Positions 25,800-35,530 of a stretch of DNA of 64,000 nucleotides are shown piece after piece. The notes under the pieces are model-generated. The model was not told the DNA's origin. It saw nothing but the letters and a program-made list of their open reading frames with translations, and did no database searches. Each line of letters opens with the position of its first letter. The stretch's first letter is position 1. Origin of the DNA: Polaromonas sp. (lineage in GTDB: Bacteria > Pseudomonadota > Gammaproteobacteria > Burkholderiales > Burkholderiaceae); contig PNMH01000006.1 in NCBI GenBank assembly GCA_013823505.1, positions 25,638 through 89,637 on the forward strand, read 5' to 3'. A program made the position numbers and the translations under genes.

Positions 25800-26089
25800 G
25801 GGGTGTGGGGTTGGGTGGCGTGTTCGAGCCGGGTCAGCCAAACCATGGCGTGTTCGCGGCTCTCGCCGCACATCTCGGGGCCGGGCGCGAGCGAGCTGCA
25901 CACCGCCGGGCGCTCGGGCAGGCCGAAGAGACGGCAGCGCAGGTCCGCGTCCAACTGTGGGCAGGCCACGCCGGCCGGTTTGCCGCGCGGCATGCCTGGC
26001 AGCGGGCTGCTGATCGACGGCGCGGTGCAGCAGGCGGCGCAGCCAGGGCGGCATGCAAAGGGCGCAAGGGTGCACGGGGCTGTGGGCAT
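25796..26089 (-). CDS. YkgJ-family cysteine-cluster protein
   Basis: A 97-residue protein with eight cysteines: CRPGCAACC near residues 13-21, then ACPQ, RCR, VCSS and MCGE. This matches the YkgJ/UPF0153 zinc- or iron-chelating family. The start MPTAPC at 26089 fits the family; an upstream in-frame extension is low-complexity. It shares ATGA with the downstream Crp/Fnr gene, so the two are translationally coupled. A role in delivering or sensing metal for the regulator is only an inference. Confidence 0.8.
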   Translation of the reverse strand: MPTAPCTLAPFACRPGCAACCTAPSISSPLPGMPRGKPAGVACPQLDADLRCRLFGLPERPAVCSSLAPGPEMCGESREHAMVWLTRLEHATQPHTP

Positions 26090-26199
26090 GCAGACGATTG
26101 TCGGGCTTGCAGGGTGGCCGGGGCTAAACTGCCTGACCCGGTGTATCGGGCCGGTACCTGCGCAGTCGCGCAGCCGGGTTGTCGACTCCCGCTCCCGCC

Positions 26200-28776
26200 A
26201 TGCCGCTTGTGAACGTCCCCACCCCTGAAACCCTGGTGTCCCGGCTGAAGCAGTGGCGCTTGTGGATCCTTGCCGCACTGGCGCTGCTGCTGGGCACACT
26301 GGTGATACAGGCGTCGCACAAGGTCATGGCCCAGCTCAGCTACGAGCAGATCGTGCTTGCGGTGCGTGCCACGCCAGCTTCGGTGTTGTGGCTCTCGGTG
26401 CTGGCCACTGCGCTGAGCTACTTCGCCCTCACGTTTTACGACCGCGCTGCGCTGGCCTATGCCGGCGCGCGCCTGCCCTATCCGGTGGTCGGCAAGACAG
26501 CGTTCATTGCCTACGCCCTGTCCAACACCATCGGTCTGGGTGTGCTCACCGGCGGTGCGGTGCGCCTGCGCCTGTACGGGGCGGCCGGGCTGGAGGCGGG
26601 CCTGATCGCGCGCGCCATCGCCTTCAATGCCGCCGGTTTTGCCGTGGGCATTGCGGTGGTGGGCGCGGCTGCGCTGGTGTGGGGCTCGGCCACGGCGCAC
26701 GTCATGTTGGGTGTGCCCTCCGAGCTGTTGCAGCTGGCGGGTGTGTCCGTGCTGGTGGCGGCGGGGGTGTTCCTGGGTGTTTGCTGGCGTGGCGGTGAGC
26801 TCAAGCTGTTGGGCGGTCTGGCCTTGCGGCTGCCCAGCGCGTCGATTGCAGCGCAGCAGCTGTTGGTTTCGGCGGTGGATGTGGTGGGGGCGGCCGCCGC
26901 GTTGTGGCTGCTGCTCCCGTCGGACGCGGTGGCGTTTCCGGCGTTTGTCGGCTTCTTCGCACTCGCTGTCGCGCTGGGGGTGATCAGCCATGTGCCGGGC
27001 GGTCTGGGCGTGTTCGAGGCGGTGATGCTGCTGGCCCTGGGTGGGCGGGTGCCGGCCGAGCAGCTGGCGGGCGCGCTGGTGCTGTTCCGCGTGATCTACC
27101 ACCTGCTGCCGCTGGCGCTGGCCGTGGCCTGGCTGGCGGCCACCGAGTGGCGCCGGGGTGTGGCCACGCCGGTGGTGAAGGCGGCCACCAGCCTGTCGCC
27201 GCTGTTGCTCTCGGCCTTCACCTGGGTGGTGGGGGTGGCGTTGCTGGTTTCAGGTGTGACGCCGGCCACGCAGGACGCCACCGACCTGCTCATCCGGTAC
27301 GCGCCGCTGCCGGTGGTGGAGGCGGCGCACTTTCTGGGCAGCATTGTCGGTCTGGCCTTGTTGTTCGTGGCGCGCGGCATGTTCCTGCGGCTGGACGCTT
27401 CATGGTGGGCCGGCCTGGTGCTGGTGCTGCTCAGCCTCGTGTTGTGTTTGCCCAAGGGGATCGCGGTGTCCGAGGCGGTGCTGCTGACCGTGCTGGGCAC
27501 CTCGCTGGCGCTGTCGCGGCGCCACTTCAACCGCAAGGCCGCGCTGTTCTCGCAGGCCTTCACCTGGGGCTGGCTGGCGGCGGTGGCGGCGGTGGTGGTG
27601 GCGCTCATGGCACTGCTGTTTTTTGTGTACCGCGATGTGGAGTATGTGAACCAGGTGTGGTGGCAGTTCGAGTTCGACGGCTATGCGCCGCGCTCGTTGC
27701 GTGCCATGGTGGCGGTGGCGCTGATCACGCTGGTGCTGGCGCTGAGCCAGCTGCTGCGCCGCCCGCGCACCGCGCTCGTCAAGCCCGACCCGGGTGCGCT
27801 GGACCAGGCCGCGCGCATCGTGCGCACGCAAGGCTCGGCCGGGGCTGGTCTGGTGATGATGGGCGACAAGAGCCTGATGGTGTCGGACTCGCAGCGGGCT
27901 TTCATCATGTTCGGGCGGCGCGGGCGCTCGTGGGTGGCGCTCTACGACCCGGTGGGCCCGGTGGCGGAGTGGACCGAACTGGTGTGGCGCTTCGTGGAGC
28001 AGGCGCGCGAAGCCGGCGGGCGCGCGGCTTTCTACCAGGTGCGCCCCGAGGGCTTGCCGGTCTACCTGGACGCGGGTCTGCGCGTGTACAAGCTCGGCGA
28101 ATGCGCGCTGGTGGATTTGCCCGGCTTCAGCCTGGACGGCAAACGCCGCGCCAACCTGCGCCATGGCGTGGCGCGCGCGCAGCGCGAAAGCCTCAGTTTC
28201 GAAGTGTTGGCCCCGGGCCAGGCCGAGGGCCTGTTCGACGAACTGCAAGCCATCTCGGACGCCTGGTTGAGCGACCACAACACGGCCGAAAAATCGTTCT
28301 CCCTCGGTGCCTTCCGCCGCGACTACGTGCTGCGCCAACCCATTGCCGTGGTGCGCCAGGGCGAGCGACCCGTGGCCTTTGCCACGCTGCTGTGCACCGA
28401 CCAGAAGCAGGAGGCCAGCGTGGACCTGATGCGCCAGTTGCCCGACGCCCCACGCAGTTCGATGGATTTCCTGTTCGCCCAGACCTTGCTGCATTTCAAG
28501 GCCGAGGGTTACCAGCGTTTCAACCTGGGCATGGTGCCGCTCTCGGGCATGGCCCAGCACCCGCTGGCGCCCAACTGGCACCGGCTGGGCCGCCTGCTGT
28601 TCAACCACGGTGAAAACTTCTACAACTTCCAGGGGCTGCGGGGTTTCAAGGAGAAATTCGACCCCACCTGGGAGCCGCGTTACCTCGCCTGCCCGGGCGG
28701 CTTCGCGCCCTTTTTCATCCTGGCCGACGTGGCTGCGCTCATTGCCGGCGGCCTGCGCCGCGTGATCACCAAATGA
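26200..28776 (+). CDS. mprF: Bifunctional aminoacyl-phosphatidylglycerol synthase/flippase MprF (LpiA)
   Basis: About 858 residues. The N-terminal part (to about residue 520) is a flippase-like membrane domain with many helices. The C-terminal about 300 residues form the soluble DUF2156/GNAT-like aminoacyl transferase ([48 protein letters not shown]). It transfers an amino acid, usually lysine, from tRNA to phosphatidylglycerol and flips the lipid, lowering surface charge. ATG 26200 is taken; a TTG at 26179 is possible, and no ribosome-binding site is clear. TAAACT at 26125-26130 could be its -10. The stop overlaps the start of the acvB-like gene. Confidence 0.9.
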   Translation: MPLVNVPTPETLVSRLKQWRLWILAALALLLGTLVIQASHKVMAQLSYEQIVLAVRATPASVLWLSVLATALSYFALTFYDRAALAYAGARLPYPVVGKTAFIAYALSNTIGLGVLTGGAVRLRLYGAAGLEAGLIARAIAFNAAGFAVGIAVVGAAALVWGSATAHVMLGVPSELLQLAGVSVLVAAGVFLGVCWRGGELKLLGGLALRLPSASIAAQQLLVSAVDVVGAAAALWLLLPSDAVAFPAFVGFFALAVALGVISHVPGGLGVFEAVMLLALGGRVPAEQLAGALVLFRVIYHLLPLALAVAWLAATEWRRGVATPVVKAATSLSPLLLSAFTWVVGVALLVSGVTPATQDATDLLIRYAPLPVVEAAHFLGSIVGLALLFVARGMFLRLDASWWAGLVLVLLSLVLCLPKGIAVSEAVLLTVLGTSLALSRRHFNRKAALFSQAFTWGWLAAVAAVVVALMALLFFVYRDVEYVNQVWWQFEFDGYAPRSLRAMVAVALITLVLALSQLLRRPRTALVKPDPGALDQAARIVRTQGSAGAGLVMMGDKSLMVSDSQRAFIMFGRRGRSWVALYDPVGPVAEWTELVWRFVEQAREAGGRAAFYQVRPEGLPVYLDAGLRVYKLGECALVDLPGFSLDGKRRANLRHGVARAQRESLSFEVLAPGQAEGLFDELQAISDAWLSDHNTAEKSFSLGAFRRDYVLRQPIAVVRQGERPVAFATLLCTDQKQEASVDLMRQLPDAPRSSMDFLFAQTLLHFKAEGYQRFNLGMVPLSGMAQHPLAPNWHRLGRLLFNHGENFYNFQGLRGFKEKFDPTWEPRYLACPGGFAPFFILADVAALIAGGLRRVITK

Positions 28777-30167
28777 ACCTCACCGCCACCACCTTCTTGT
28801 CCGCGGCTCTGGCGCTCGGCGCCGCCGCGCCGGCCCACGCGCAGGAAAAGATCTCACACGGCAACTTCAAGGACGTCTCGCTGTACCGGCCCAAGGGGGA
28901 GGCGAAGTCGTTTGTGCTGTTCCTCTCGGGCGACGCAGGCTGGACACCGGCGCTGGCCGCCCAGGCGCAAGCTTTGGCCGACCAGGGCGCAGCGGTGGCG
29001 GGCATCCACACGCCGAACATGCTCACGCGCCTTGGCAAGGACAGCGGCGACTGCCTGCTGCCCGACGGCGACCTGGAAAACCTGTCGCATTTTCTGCAGG
29101 GCTATGCCCGCCTGCCGGCGTATTTTCCGCCGTTGTTGGTGGGCCCGGGGCTGGGCGGCACGCTGGCCTACGCCATGCTCGCCCAGGCCCCCGAAGACAC
29201 CTTTGGCGGTGCCATTTCGATGGGTTTCTGCCCCGAGCTGGCCTTGAAGAAGCCGCTGTGCAAGGGCGAGGGCGTGCACTTCACCCAACGAGCCCGTGGC
29301 GCCCCCTTGGTGCTGCTGCCCACACCGAAGCTGCGCGCGCCCTGGGTGGCGCTGCAGGGCAGCGACGACACGGTGTGCAGCCCACCGGCGGTGCAGAAGT
29401 TTGTGTCGCAGGTGGGTGGCGCCGAGCTAGTGCCGGTGCCGGGCGTGGACCACGCCGGTGCCACAGGCCCGGGTGCGTTGACCGCGCTGCTGGCCGCGCA
29501 CCAGAAGCTCACCAAGGACCTGGTGGTGGCGCCGGTGGCGCCCGACAGCGGCGTGGCCGACCTGCCTCTGGTGCCAGTGCCCAGCACCGTGCCGTCGGAC
29601 ACGCTGGCCGTGCTGCTCTCGGGTGACGGTGGCTGGGCCGGCATCGACAAGCAAGTCGCGGCCAAGCTGGCGGCCGCCGGGGTGCCGGTGGTGGGCCTGG
29701 ACTCGCTGCGCTATTTCTGGTCGGCTCGCACGCCCGACGGCCTGGCGCAAGACCTGGACCGTGTGATGCGCAGCTTTGCCGTGCAGTGGAAAAAGACGCG
29801 TGTGATCCTGATCGGTTATTCGCAGGGCGCCGACGTGTTGCCTTTCGCGGTCAACCGGCTGCCCGCCACGTCCAGCAGCCTGCTGGCCCACACGGTGCTC
29901 ATCGGCCCGGGCGAAAAAGCCTCGTTCGAATTCCGCCTGAGCAACTGGGTCGGCAAGAACACCGCCGGCCTGCCGCTGATGCCCGAACTGCAGAAGATGT
30001 CGGCCGCCAAAACGCTGTGCATCTACGGCACCGACGACCGCGACACCCTGTGCCCGCAGGTGCCCACCGAGTTCGTGACCCCGGTGCCCCTGGCCGGGGG
30101 TCACCACTTCGACGGCATCTACCAGAAGCTGACCGATCAGATCCTGCAGCGCACCAAGGCGCCTTGA
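28773..30167 (+). CDS. acvB: AcvB/VirJ-family periplasmic serine hydrolase
   Basis: A 464-residue exported protein: a signal peptide (cleavage near AHAQE), an N-terminal region with FLSGDAGWT and VGPGLGGTL, and a C-terminal VirJ domain with LLSGDGGWAGID. The nucleophile motif IGYSQGAD and a late GGHHFDG histidine complete an alpha/beta-hydrolase triad pattern. In Agrobacterium, AcvB is reported to hydrolyse lysyl-phosphatidylglycerol and works opposite LpiA/MprF. Here the gene shares ATGA with mprF, so the lipid-modifying and lipid-removing enzymes are translationally coupled. Confidence 0.88.
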   Translation: MNLTATTFLSAALALGAAAPAHAQEKISHGNFKDVSLYRPKGEAKSFVLFLSGDAGWTPALAAQAQALADQGAAVAGIHTPNMLTRLGKDSGDCLLPDGDLENLSHFLQGYARLPAYFPPLLVGPGLGGTLAYAMLAQAPEDTFGGAISMGFCPELALKKPLCKGEGVHFTQRARGAPLVLLPTPKLRAPWVALQGSDDTVCSPPAVQKFVSQVGGAELVPVPGVDHAGATGPGALTALLAAHQKLTKDLVVAPVAPDSGVADLPLVPVPSTVPSDTLAVLLSGDGGWAGIDKQVAAKLAAAGVPVVGLDSLRYFWSARTPDGLAQDLDRVMRSFAVQWKKTRVILIGYSQGADVLPFAVNRLPATSSSLLAHTVLIGPGEKASFEFRLSNWVGKNTAGLPLMPELQKMSAAKTLCIYGTDDRDTLCPQVPTEFVTPVPLAGGHHFDGIYQKLTDQILQRTKAP

Positions 30168-30177
30168 TCTCGCGCTC

Positions 30178-30768
30178 TCAGGGCAACAGGCGCTGGCCGG
30201 CCCAAAGCACCTGGTCGACCACGCCGTGCACCGCGTTGCGCGCCGGTTCGGCCACCAGCTGGCCGTCGGCGTCGAAAGCGTCACCCGCCTTGGACAGCGC
30301 AAACTGCTTCGGTGCCACCCAGCACTGCAAATTCAATAGCAACGGAGTGAGGTGTGACAGGCTCCTCAGGCCGCCCAGGGCGCCGGGTGAGGCGCTCAGC
30401 AAGCCCACCACCTTGCCCGCAAACGGCTTGGTGCCGCTGGACCAGAGTGGGTCGCCCTTGACCGGACTCGAGACCCAGTCGATGGTGTTCTTGAGCAGGC
30501 CGGTGTAGCTGCCGTTGTACTCGGGCGAGGCGATGATCCAGGCCGGGTGGGCGTGGAAGAGTTCCTTGAGCCGGATGGCGGCGGCGGGCGTGCCGCGCGC
30601 TTCCAGGTCGGCGTTGTAGAGCGGCAGGTCGAAGTCGGCCAGCTCGATGTGGGTGACCTGGGCACCGGCGGTGGCGGCGTGGGCGGCCGCGGCGGTGGCG
30701 AGTTGTCGGTTGAAGGATTTCGCGCGGGTGCTGCCGGCGAAAACGAGGAGGGGTAGGGGTGTACTCAT
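30178..30768 (-). CDS. NADPH-dependent FMN reductase-family protein
   Basis: A 196-residue flavodoxin-fold oxidoreductase of the FMN_red family. The phosphate-binding loop GSTRAKSFNRQLA lies near residues 12-24, SPEYNGSYTGLLKN near 79-92, and GALGGLRS near 128. It uses NAD(P)H to reduce flavin, quinone or azo-type acceptors. The start at 30768 fits the family; a ribosome-binding site is not evident. It is convergent with acvB, ten bases away. Confidence 0.88.
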   Translation of the reverse strand: MSTPLPLLVFAGSTRAKSFNRQLATAAAAHAATAGAQVTHIELADFDLPLYNADLEARGTPAAAIRLKELFHAHPAWIIASPEYNGSYTGLLKNTIDWVSSPVKGDPLWSSGTKPFAGKVVGLLSASPGALGGLRSLSHLTPLLLNLQCWVAPKQFALSKAGDAFDADGQLVAEPARNAVHGVVDQVLWAGQRLLP

Positions 30769-30791
30769 GCCGCGATTGTCGCGGTCTTCGG

Positions 30792-31187
30792 TCAGAACGT
30801 GCTGTCGAAGAAATCGGGTGGCGGTGGCGGCGCGGGAGGCGCGACGATTGCCGCGGGGGCTGGTGCTGGCGCTGGCGGGCAGCGGCGGCTGGCGACGCCC
30901 CAAGCCATCTGAAAGCGCTCCATGACCAGGTCGCGGCTGAAGGTCACGGTCGTCTGGCGGAAGTTGTAGCCCACGCCCACGTCCAGCCCGATGCGGCGGC
31001 CCTCGCCGGGGAAGAAGCTCACGCCGGCGGCCAGCACCGGCCGGTTGCGCCGCTCGTTGGACAGGATCTTGAAGGTGACGCCGGTGTCGCCACCGAAGTT
31101 GTGGCTGATGCCGAACATGAAGCCCGCGGCCTGCGCGTTGAAGCAGGCCAGTGCGGTGGTGCTGGCCACGAGCCAGGGGGTTTTCAT
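30792..31187 (-). CDS. Small exported protein of unknown function with Pro-rich tail
   Basis: A 131-residue protein with a Sec signal peptide ([22 protein letters not shown]). The mature part has alternating beta-like segments ([21 protein letters not shown], then [10 protein letters not shown]) that look like outer-membrane beta-strands. It ends with a Pro/Ala-rich stretch and the terminal residues FFDSTF. AGGA precedes ATG 31187. I do not recognise a family. It is divergent from mnmG with 208 bases between them. Confidence 0.65.
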   Translation of the reverse strand: MKTPWLVASTTALACFNAQAAGFMFGISHNFGGDTGVTFKILSNERRNRPVLAAGVSFFPGEGRRIGLDVGVGYNFRQTTVTFSRDLVMERFQMAWGVASRRCPPAPAPAPAAIVAPPAPPPPPDFFDSTF

Positions 31188-31395
31188 CGGGAGTCCTTCC
31201 TGTTGGTCGCCCGGATTGGGGCTGGTGCTCAGGTTAGGAAGGGGCTCGCGATGCAGCCATCCGCGCGGCACGTTAGGGTGTGCCGGCCTCGGTGCGCGCC
31301 CCGATGGCGGGGCGGGGCAGAAAAGGCGCAACGGTGGGACAATCCCGGGTTGCCCGGGGCGCCGGGCCGACAGCACCCCGGAAGCGATCACCACC

Positions 31396-33369
31396 ATGTT
31401 GTACCCCCAGGAATTTGACGTCATCGTCGTCGGCGGCGGCCACGCCGGTACCGAAGCCGCGCTCGCGGCGGCGCGCATGGGCAGCAAGACGCTGCTGCTC
31501 ACCCACAACATCGAGACCTTGGGTCAGATGAGCTGCAACCCCAGCATCGGCGGCATCGGCAAAGGTCACCTGGTGAAAGAGGTGGACGCCATGGGCGGTG
31601 CCATGGCGCTGGCCACCGACGAAGGCGGCATCCAGTTCCGCATCTTGAACAGCTCCAAAGGCCCTGCCGTGCGCGCCACGCGAGCCCAAGCCGACCGCGT
31701 GCTCTACAAGGCCGCGATCCGCCGGATGCTGGAGAACCAGCCCAACCTGTGGCTCTTTCAGCAGGCGGTGGACGACTTGATGGTCGAGGGCGACCGCGTG
31801 GTGGGCGCTGTGACGCAAGTGGGCATCCGCTTTCGCAGCCGCACCGTCGTGCTGACCGCCGGCACCTTTCTTGACGGCAAGATCCATGTGGGCCTGAACA
31901 ACTACGCCGCCGGCCGCGCGGGTGATCCGCCCGCTGTCTCGCTCTCGGCCCGCCTGAAAGAGCTGAAGCTGCCGCAGGGCCGCCTGAAAACCGGCACGCC
32001 GCCGCGCCTGGATGGCCGCAGCATCGACTACAGCCAGTGCACCGAACAGCCCGGCGACGGCGTGCCCGGCGGCATGAACGCCGACCTGCCGGTGCCGGTG
32101 TTCAGCTTCATGGGCAACACGGCCATGCACCCGCAGCAGGTGCCGTGCTGGATCACCCACACCAACGAGCGCACGCACGACATCATCCGTAGCGGCTTTG
32201 ACCGCAGCCCCATGTTCACCGGCAAGATCGAGGGCGTGGGCCCGCGCTACTGCCCGAGCGTGGAAGACAAGATCAACCGCTTTGCCGACAAGGACAGCCA
32301 CCAGATCTTTCTGGAACCCGAGGGCCTGACCACGCACGAGGTCTACCCCAACGGCATCTCCACCAGCTTGCCGTTCGATATCCAGTACCAGCTGGTGCGC
32401 AGCATGAAGGGCCTGGAGAACGCGCACATCCTGCGCCCGGGCTATGCCATCGAATACGACTACTTCGACCCGCGCTCGCTCAAGAGCAGTTTCGAGACCA
32501 AACAAATCCAGGGTCTGTTCTTTGCGGGGCAGATCAACGGCACGACCGGCTACGAGGAAGCTGCGGCGCAAGGCATGTTCGCCGGCATCAACGCCGCGCT
32601 CCAGTGCCGGGGCGAGGGCGCCTGGTTGCCCGGGCGCGACGAAGCCTATTTGGGCGTGCTGGTGGATGACCTCATCACCCAGGGCGTGACCGAGCCCTAC
32701 CGCATGTTCACCAGCCGGGCCGAGTTCCGCCTGCAGCTGCGCGAAGACAACGCCGATATGCGCCTGACCGAAGCCGGCCGCCGCATGGGACTGGTGGGCG
32801 ACGCGCAGTGGGACGCCTTCTGCCGCAAGCGCGATGCGGTTTCACGTGAAACAGAACGGCTCAAAGCCACCTGGGTGAACCCGCGCAATTTGCCGTCGGT
32901 GGAGAGCGAGCGGGTGCTGGGCAAGTCCATCGAGCACGAGCACAACCTGTTTGACCTGTTGCGCCGGCCGGGCGTGCACTACGACGCCTTGATGGCCATG
33001 AACGACCACCAACACATGCACCCGGATGTTTCACGTGAAACCCTGGGCGATCTGCACGCCGTGGTGGTGGAGCAGGTGGAAATCGCCGCCAAGTACTCGG
33101 GCTACATCGACCGCCAGAAAAGCGAAGTGGAGCGCGCCTCCCACTACGAAGGCCTGAAGCTGCCGACCGACCTCGACTATTTGCAGGTAACAGCCTTGTC
33201 GTTTGAAGCGCGCCAGAAGCTGGCCAAGCACCGCCCTGAGACGCTGGGCCAGGCCTCGCGCATCTCGGGCATCACGCCGGCGAGCATCTCGCTGCTGCTC
33301 ATCCATCTGAAGAAGGGCGGGTTCAAGGGCTTCGCCACCCTGGCGGTTGCGGCGGACGCCGAGGCATGA
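31396..33369 (+). CDS. mnmG: tRNA uridine-5-carboxymethylaminomethyl modification enzyme MnmG (GidA)
   Basis: A 657-residue FAD protein that with MnmE installs the cmnm5 group on U34 of certain tRNAs. The Rossmann motif [12 protein letters not shown] (11-22) and the family signatures [20 protein letters not shown] and [15 protein letters not shown] are clear. The ATG at 31396 gives the standard N-terminus [21 protein letters not shown] at 31338-31343 could be a -10 box. Two parS sites lie inside the 3' third of the gene, at 32838 and 33027. rsmG overlaps its stop by ATGA. mnmE is not in the window. Confidence 0.97.
   Translation: MLYPQEFDVIVVGGGHAGTEAALAAARMGSKTLLLTHNIETLGQMSCNPSIGGIGKGHLVKEVDAMGGAMALATDEGGIQFRILNSSKGPAVRATRAQADRVLYKAAIRRMLENQPNLWLFQQAVDDLMVEGDRVVGAVTQVGIRFRSRTVVLTAGTFLDGKIHVGLNNYAAGRAGDPPAVSLSARLKELKLPQGRLKTGTPPRLDGRSIDYSQCTEQPGDGVPGGMNADLPVPVFSFMGNTAMHPQQVPCWITHTNERTHDIIRSGFDRSPMFTGKIEGVGPRYCPSVEDKINRFADKDSHQIFLEPEGLTTHEVYPNGISTSLPFDIQYQLVRSMKGLENAHILRPGYAIEYDYFDPRSLKSSFETKQIQGLFFAGQINGTTGYEEAAAQGMFAGINAALQCRGEGAWLPGRDEAYLGVLVDDLITQGVTEPYRMFTSRAEFRLQLREDNADMRLTEAGRRMGLVGDAQWDAFCRKRDAVSRETERLKATWVNPRNLPSVESERVLGKSIEHEHNLFDLLRRPGVHYDALMAMNDHQHMHPDVSRETLGDLHAVVVEQVEIAAKYSGYIDRQKSEVERASHYEGLKLPTDLDYLQVTALSFEARQKLAKHRPETLGQASRISGITPASISLLLIHLKKGGFKGFATLAVAADAEA
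32838..32853. other. parS site 1 (inside mnmG)
   Basis: GGTTTCACGTGAAACA matches the bacterial parS consensus TGTTTCACGTGAAACA at 15 of 16 positions, with a perfect 14-base palindromic core. It should nucleate ParB loading. Confidence 0.92.
33027..33042. other. parS site 2 (inside mnmG)
   Basis: TGTTTCACGTGAAACC matches the parS consensus at 15 of 16 positions. It lies 189 bases from site 1 and is also within the mnmG reading frame. Confidence 0.93.
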
Positions 33370-34040
33370 GCGACTTGAGGACCACCCTGCAGGCCGGCCT
33401 GCAGTCGCTCCAGCTCGCGCTCGACGCGCGCCAGGTCGACCTGCTGCTCGACTACCTGGGTCTGCTCCAGAAATGGAACAAGGTCTACAACCTCACGGCC
33501 GTGCGCGACCCCGCCGAGATGATGACCCACCACCTGCTGGACAGTCTGGCAGCGATCAAACCGCTGATTCAACAAGTGGGTGGTCGAGCGGTGAAGCTGC
33601 TCGACGTCGGCTCCGGCGGCGGCCTGCCCGGCGTGGTGATCGCCATCGCCTGCCCGCAGATCGATGTGACCTGTGTGGACACGGTGGCCAAGAAAGCCGC
33701 CTTTATCCAGCAGGCGGCGGCCACGCTGAAGCTGCCCAACCTGCGTGGGCTGCACGCCCGGGTCGAAAGCCTCAACGCCTTGTCGGGGCAGGGTTTTGAC
33801 GTCGTGTGTTCGCGCGCCTTCGCTTCATTGGTGGACTTCACCAACTGGTCTCAGGCGGCGCTGAAACCCGATGGTGTCTGGATGGCCATGAAGGGGAAGC
33901 ATCCCGGCGACGAACTGGCCACGCTGGCTTCCGAGGCGCCTTTGGTCGATGTGTTTCACGTGGAACAGCTTCAAGTGCCCGGCTTGGACGCCGAGCGATG
34001 CATCGTCTGGATGCGCCCAGGCCCGGTGGCTGTGGCCTGA
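33366..34040 (+). CDS. rsmG: 16S rRNA (guanine527-N7)-methyltransferase RsmG (GidB)
   Basis: A 224-residue SAM-dependent methyltransferase. The helical N-terminus has [16 protein letters not shown], then the SAM-binding loop [12 protein letters not shown] (about residues 78-89) and the VCSRAFASL motif. It methylates G527 of 16S rRNA; loss gives low-level streptomycin resistance in other bacteria. The start overlaps the mnmG stop (ATGA). A third parS lies near the 3' end of the gene. Confidence 0.96.
   Translation: MSDLRTTLQAGLQSLQLALDARQVDLLLDYLGLLQKWNKVYNLTAVRDPAEMMTHHLLDSLAAIKPLIQQVGGRAVKLLDVGSGGGLPGVVIAIACPQIDVTCVDTVAKKAAFIQQAAATLKLPNLRGLHARVESLNALSGQGFDVVCSRAFASLVDFTNWSQAALKPDGVWMAMKGKHPGDELATLASEAPLVDVFHVEQLQVPGLDAERCIVWMRPGPVAVA
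33952..33967. other. parS site 3 (inside rsmG)
   Basis: TGTTTCACGTGGAACA matches the parS consensus at 15 of 16 positions; the single change is A to G in the right arm. Confidence 0.9.
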
Positions 34041-34118
34041 GCAACACGGCGCACCGATGGCGCCCGTGACGCCAAAACCCTTCACGTAAACTCGACCCTC
34101 CACTTCCCGGGGGTTTCC

Positions 34119-34733
34119 ATGTTCGGCATCGCAGATTACGGCGCATTCGCCGCCGCCATCGTCGTGTTCCTGCTCATTCCGGGGCCTGGCAACCTGGCGC
34201 TGGTCACCTCCACCAGCAAGGGTGGCATCCGCGGCGGCCTGGCCGCCACCTTCGGCGTGATTGCTGGTGATCAGGTGCTGATGTGGCTGGCGGTTGCCGG
34301 CGTGGCGGCCCTGCTGGCGGCTTACCCGGCGGCCTTCAGCGCGGTGCAGTGGCTGGGCGCCGCGTACCTCGCCTGGCTGGGCTTCAAGATGCTCATCGCC
34401 AAGCCGGGCGACGCGCCCATCCTCAACATCCGCCCGCGCCAGTACTTTCAGCAAGCCATCGTCATCACCTTGCTCAACCCCAAGGCCATCGTGTTCTACA
34501 TGGCCTTTTTCCCGCTGTTCGTGGACCCGGCCCGCCACCAGGGACTGGTCACCTTCGGCGCCATGGCGGCCACCATTGCCGTGCTCACCTTCGCCTACGG
34601 CTTGGCGGTCACCTTGCTCACCCACTTTCTGGCCGAGCGCATGCGCGCCAACCCTGTCATTGGGCGTGCTCTGGAGAAGGTCGCCGGCGTCTTCCTCATT
34701 GGTTTCGGCATCAAGCTGGCCATCTCCAAGTAA
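34119..34733 (+). CDS. LysE/RhtB-family amino-acid exporter
   Basis: A 204-residue inner-membrane protein with five to six hydrophobic helices. The N-terminal motif LIPGPGNLALVTSTSKGGIRGGLAA is the signature of LysE/RhtB exporters. The substrate (homoserine, threonine, lysine or another metabolite) is not predictable. TAAACT at 34087-34092 could be its -10. It lies within the partition locus, six bases before parA, an arrangement common in this order as far as I recall, although no functional link is known. Confidence 0.9.
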   Translation: MFGIADYGAFAAAIVVFLLIPGPGNLALVTSTSKGGIRGGLAATFGVIAGDQVLMWLAVAGVAALLAAYPAAFSAVQWLGAAYLAWLGFKMLIAKPGDAPILNIRPRQYFQQAIVITLLNPKAIVFYMAFFPLFVDPARHQGLVTFGAMAATIAVLTFAYGLAVTLLTHFLAERMRANPVIGRALEKVAGVFLIGFGIKLAISK

Positions 34734-34739
34734 GCACCC

Positions 34740-35510
34740 ATGGCCAAAATCTTTTGCATCGCGAACCAGAAGGGCGGCGTCGGCAAGACCACCACCACCG
34801 TGAACCTGGCCGCCGGCCTGGCCAAGGTGGGCCAGCGTGTGTTGATGGTCGACCTCGATCCCCAGGGCAACGCCACCATGGGTTCGGGCGTGGACAAGCG
34901 CCAGATGGCGCTGTCGGTGTACGACGTGCTTTTGGAGTCTGCCTCGGTGGCCGAAGCTGCTGTGTACTCGGAGAAATGCGGCTACCACGTGCTCGGTGCC
35001 AACCGCGAACTGGCTGGCGCCGAGGTCGAACTGGTGGAGGTGGAGCGGCGAGAGAAACGCCTGAAGACCGCGCTGGCCGAGGTGGCCGACGCCTATGACT
35101 TCGTGCTGATCGATTGCCCGCCGTCGCTCAGCATGCTCACCCTCAATGGGCTGTGCGCGGCGCACGGCGTGATCGTGCCCATGCAGTGCGAGTACTTCGC
35201 GCTCGAAGGCCTGACCGATCTGGTCAACACCATCAAACAGGTGCACGCCAACCTGAACAAGGACCTGGCCATCATCGGCCTGCTGCGCGTCATGTTCGAC
35301 CCGCGCATCACCTTGCAGCAGCAGGTGAGTGACCAGCTCAAGGCCCATTTCGGCGACAAGGTGTTCGACACCGTGATCCCGCGCAACGTGCGCCTGGCGG
35401 AGGCGCCGAGTTACGGCTTGCCGGGCGTGGTGTTCGACCCGGCCGCTCGCGGCAGCCAGGCCTTCGTCGCGTTCGCCAAGGAAATGGTCGATCGCATCGA
35501 CAAACTCTGA
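34740..35510 (+). CDS. parA: Chromosome partition ATPase ParA (Soj)
   Basis: A 256-residue deviant Walker-A ATPase: NQKGGVGKTTTTVNLAAGLA near residues 8-27, VDLDPQGNATMGSG near 39-52, and LIDCPPSLSMLT near 122-133. It lacks the N-terminal helix-turn-helix of plasmid type Ia ParA, so it is the chromosomal type. With ParB and parS it segregates the origin region. It starts six bases after the lysE-type gene; parS site 4 follows its stop directly. Confidence 0.96.
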   Translation: MAKIFCIANQKGGVGKTTTTVNLAAGLAKVGQRVLMVDLDPQGNATMGSGVDKRQMALSVYDVLLESASVAEAAVYSEKCGYHVLGANRELAGAEVELVEVERREKRLKTALAEVADAYDFVLIDCPPSLSMLTLNGLCAAHGVIVPMQCEYFALEGLTDLVNTIKQVHANLNKDLAIIGLLRVMFDPRITLQQQVSDQLKAHFGDKVFDTVIPRNVRLAEAPSYGLPGVVFDPAARGSQAFVAFAKEMVDRIDKL

Positions 35511-35514
35511 AGCT

Positions 35515-35530
35515 TGTTTCACGTGAAACC
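35515..35530. other. parS site 4 (between parA and the hydrolase gene)
   Basis: TGTTTCACGTGAAACC matches the consensus at 15 of 16 positions. It starts five bases after the parA stop and covers the probable GTG start of the next gene. Confidence 0.93.

Noticed and set aside
34080..34095. TTCACGTAAAC as a fifth parS site
   Set aside because: The palindrome is broken in the right arm and matches the consensus at too few positions compared with the four 15/16 sites.
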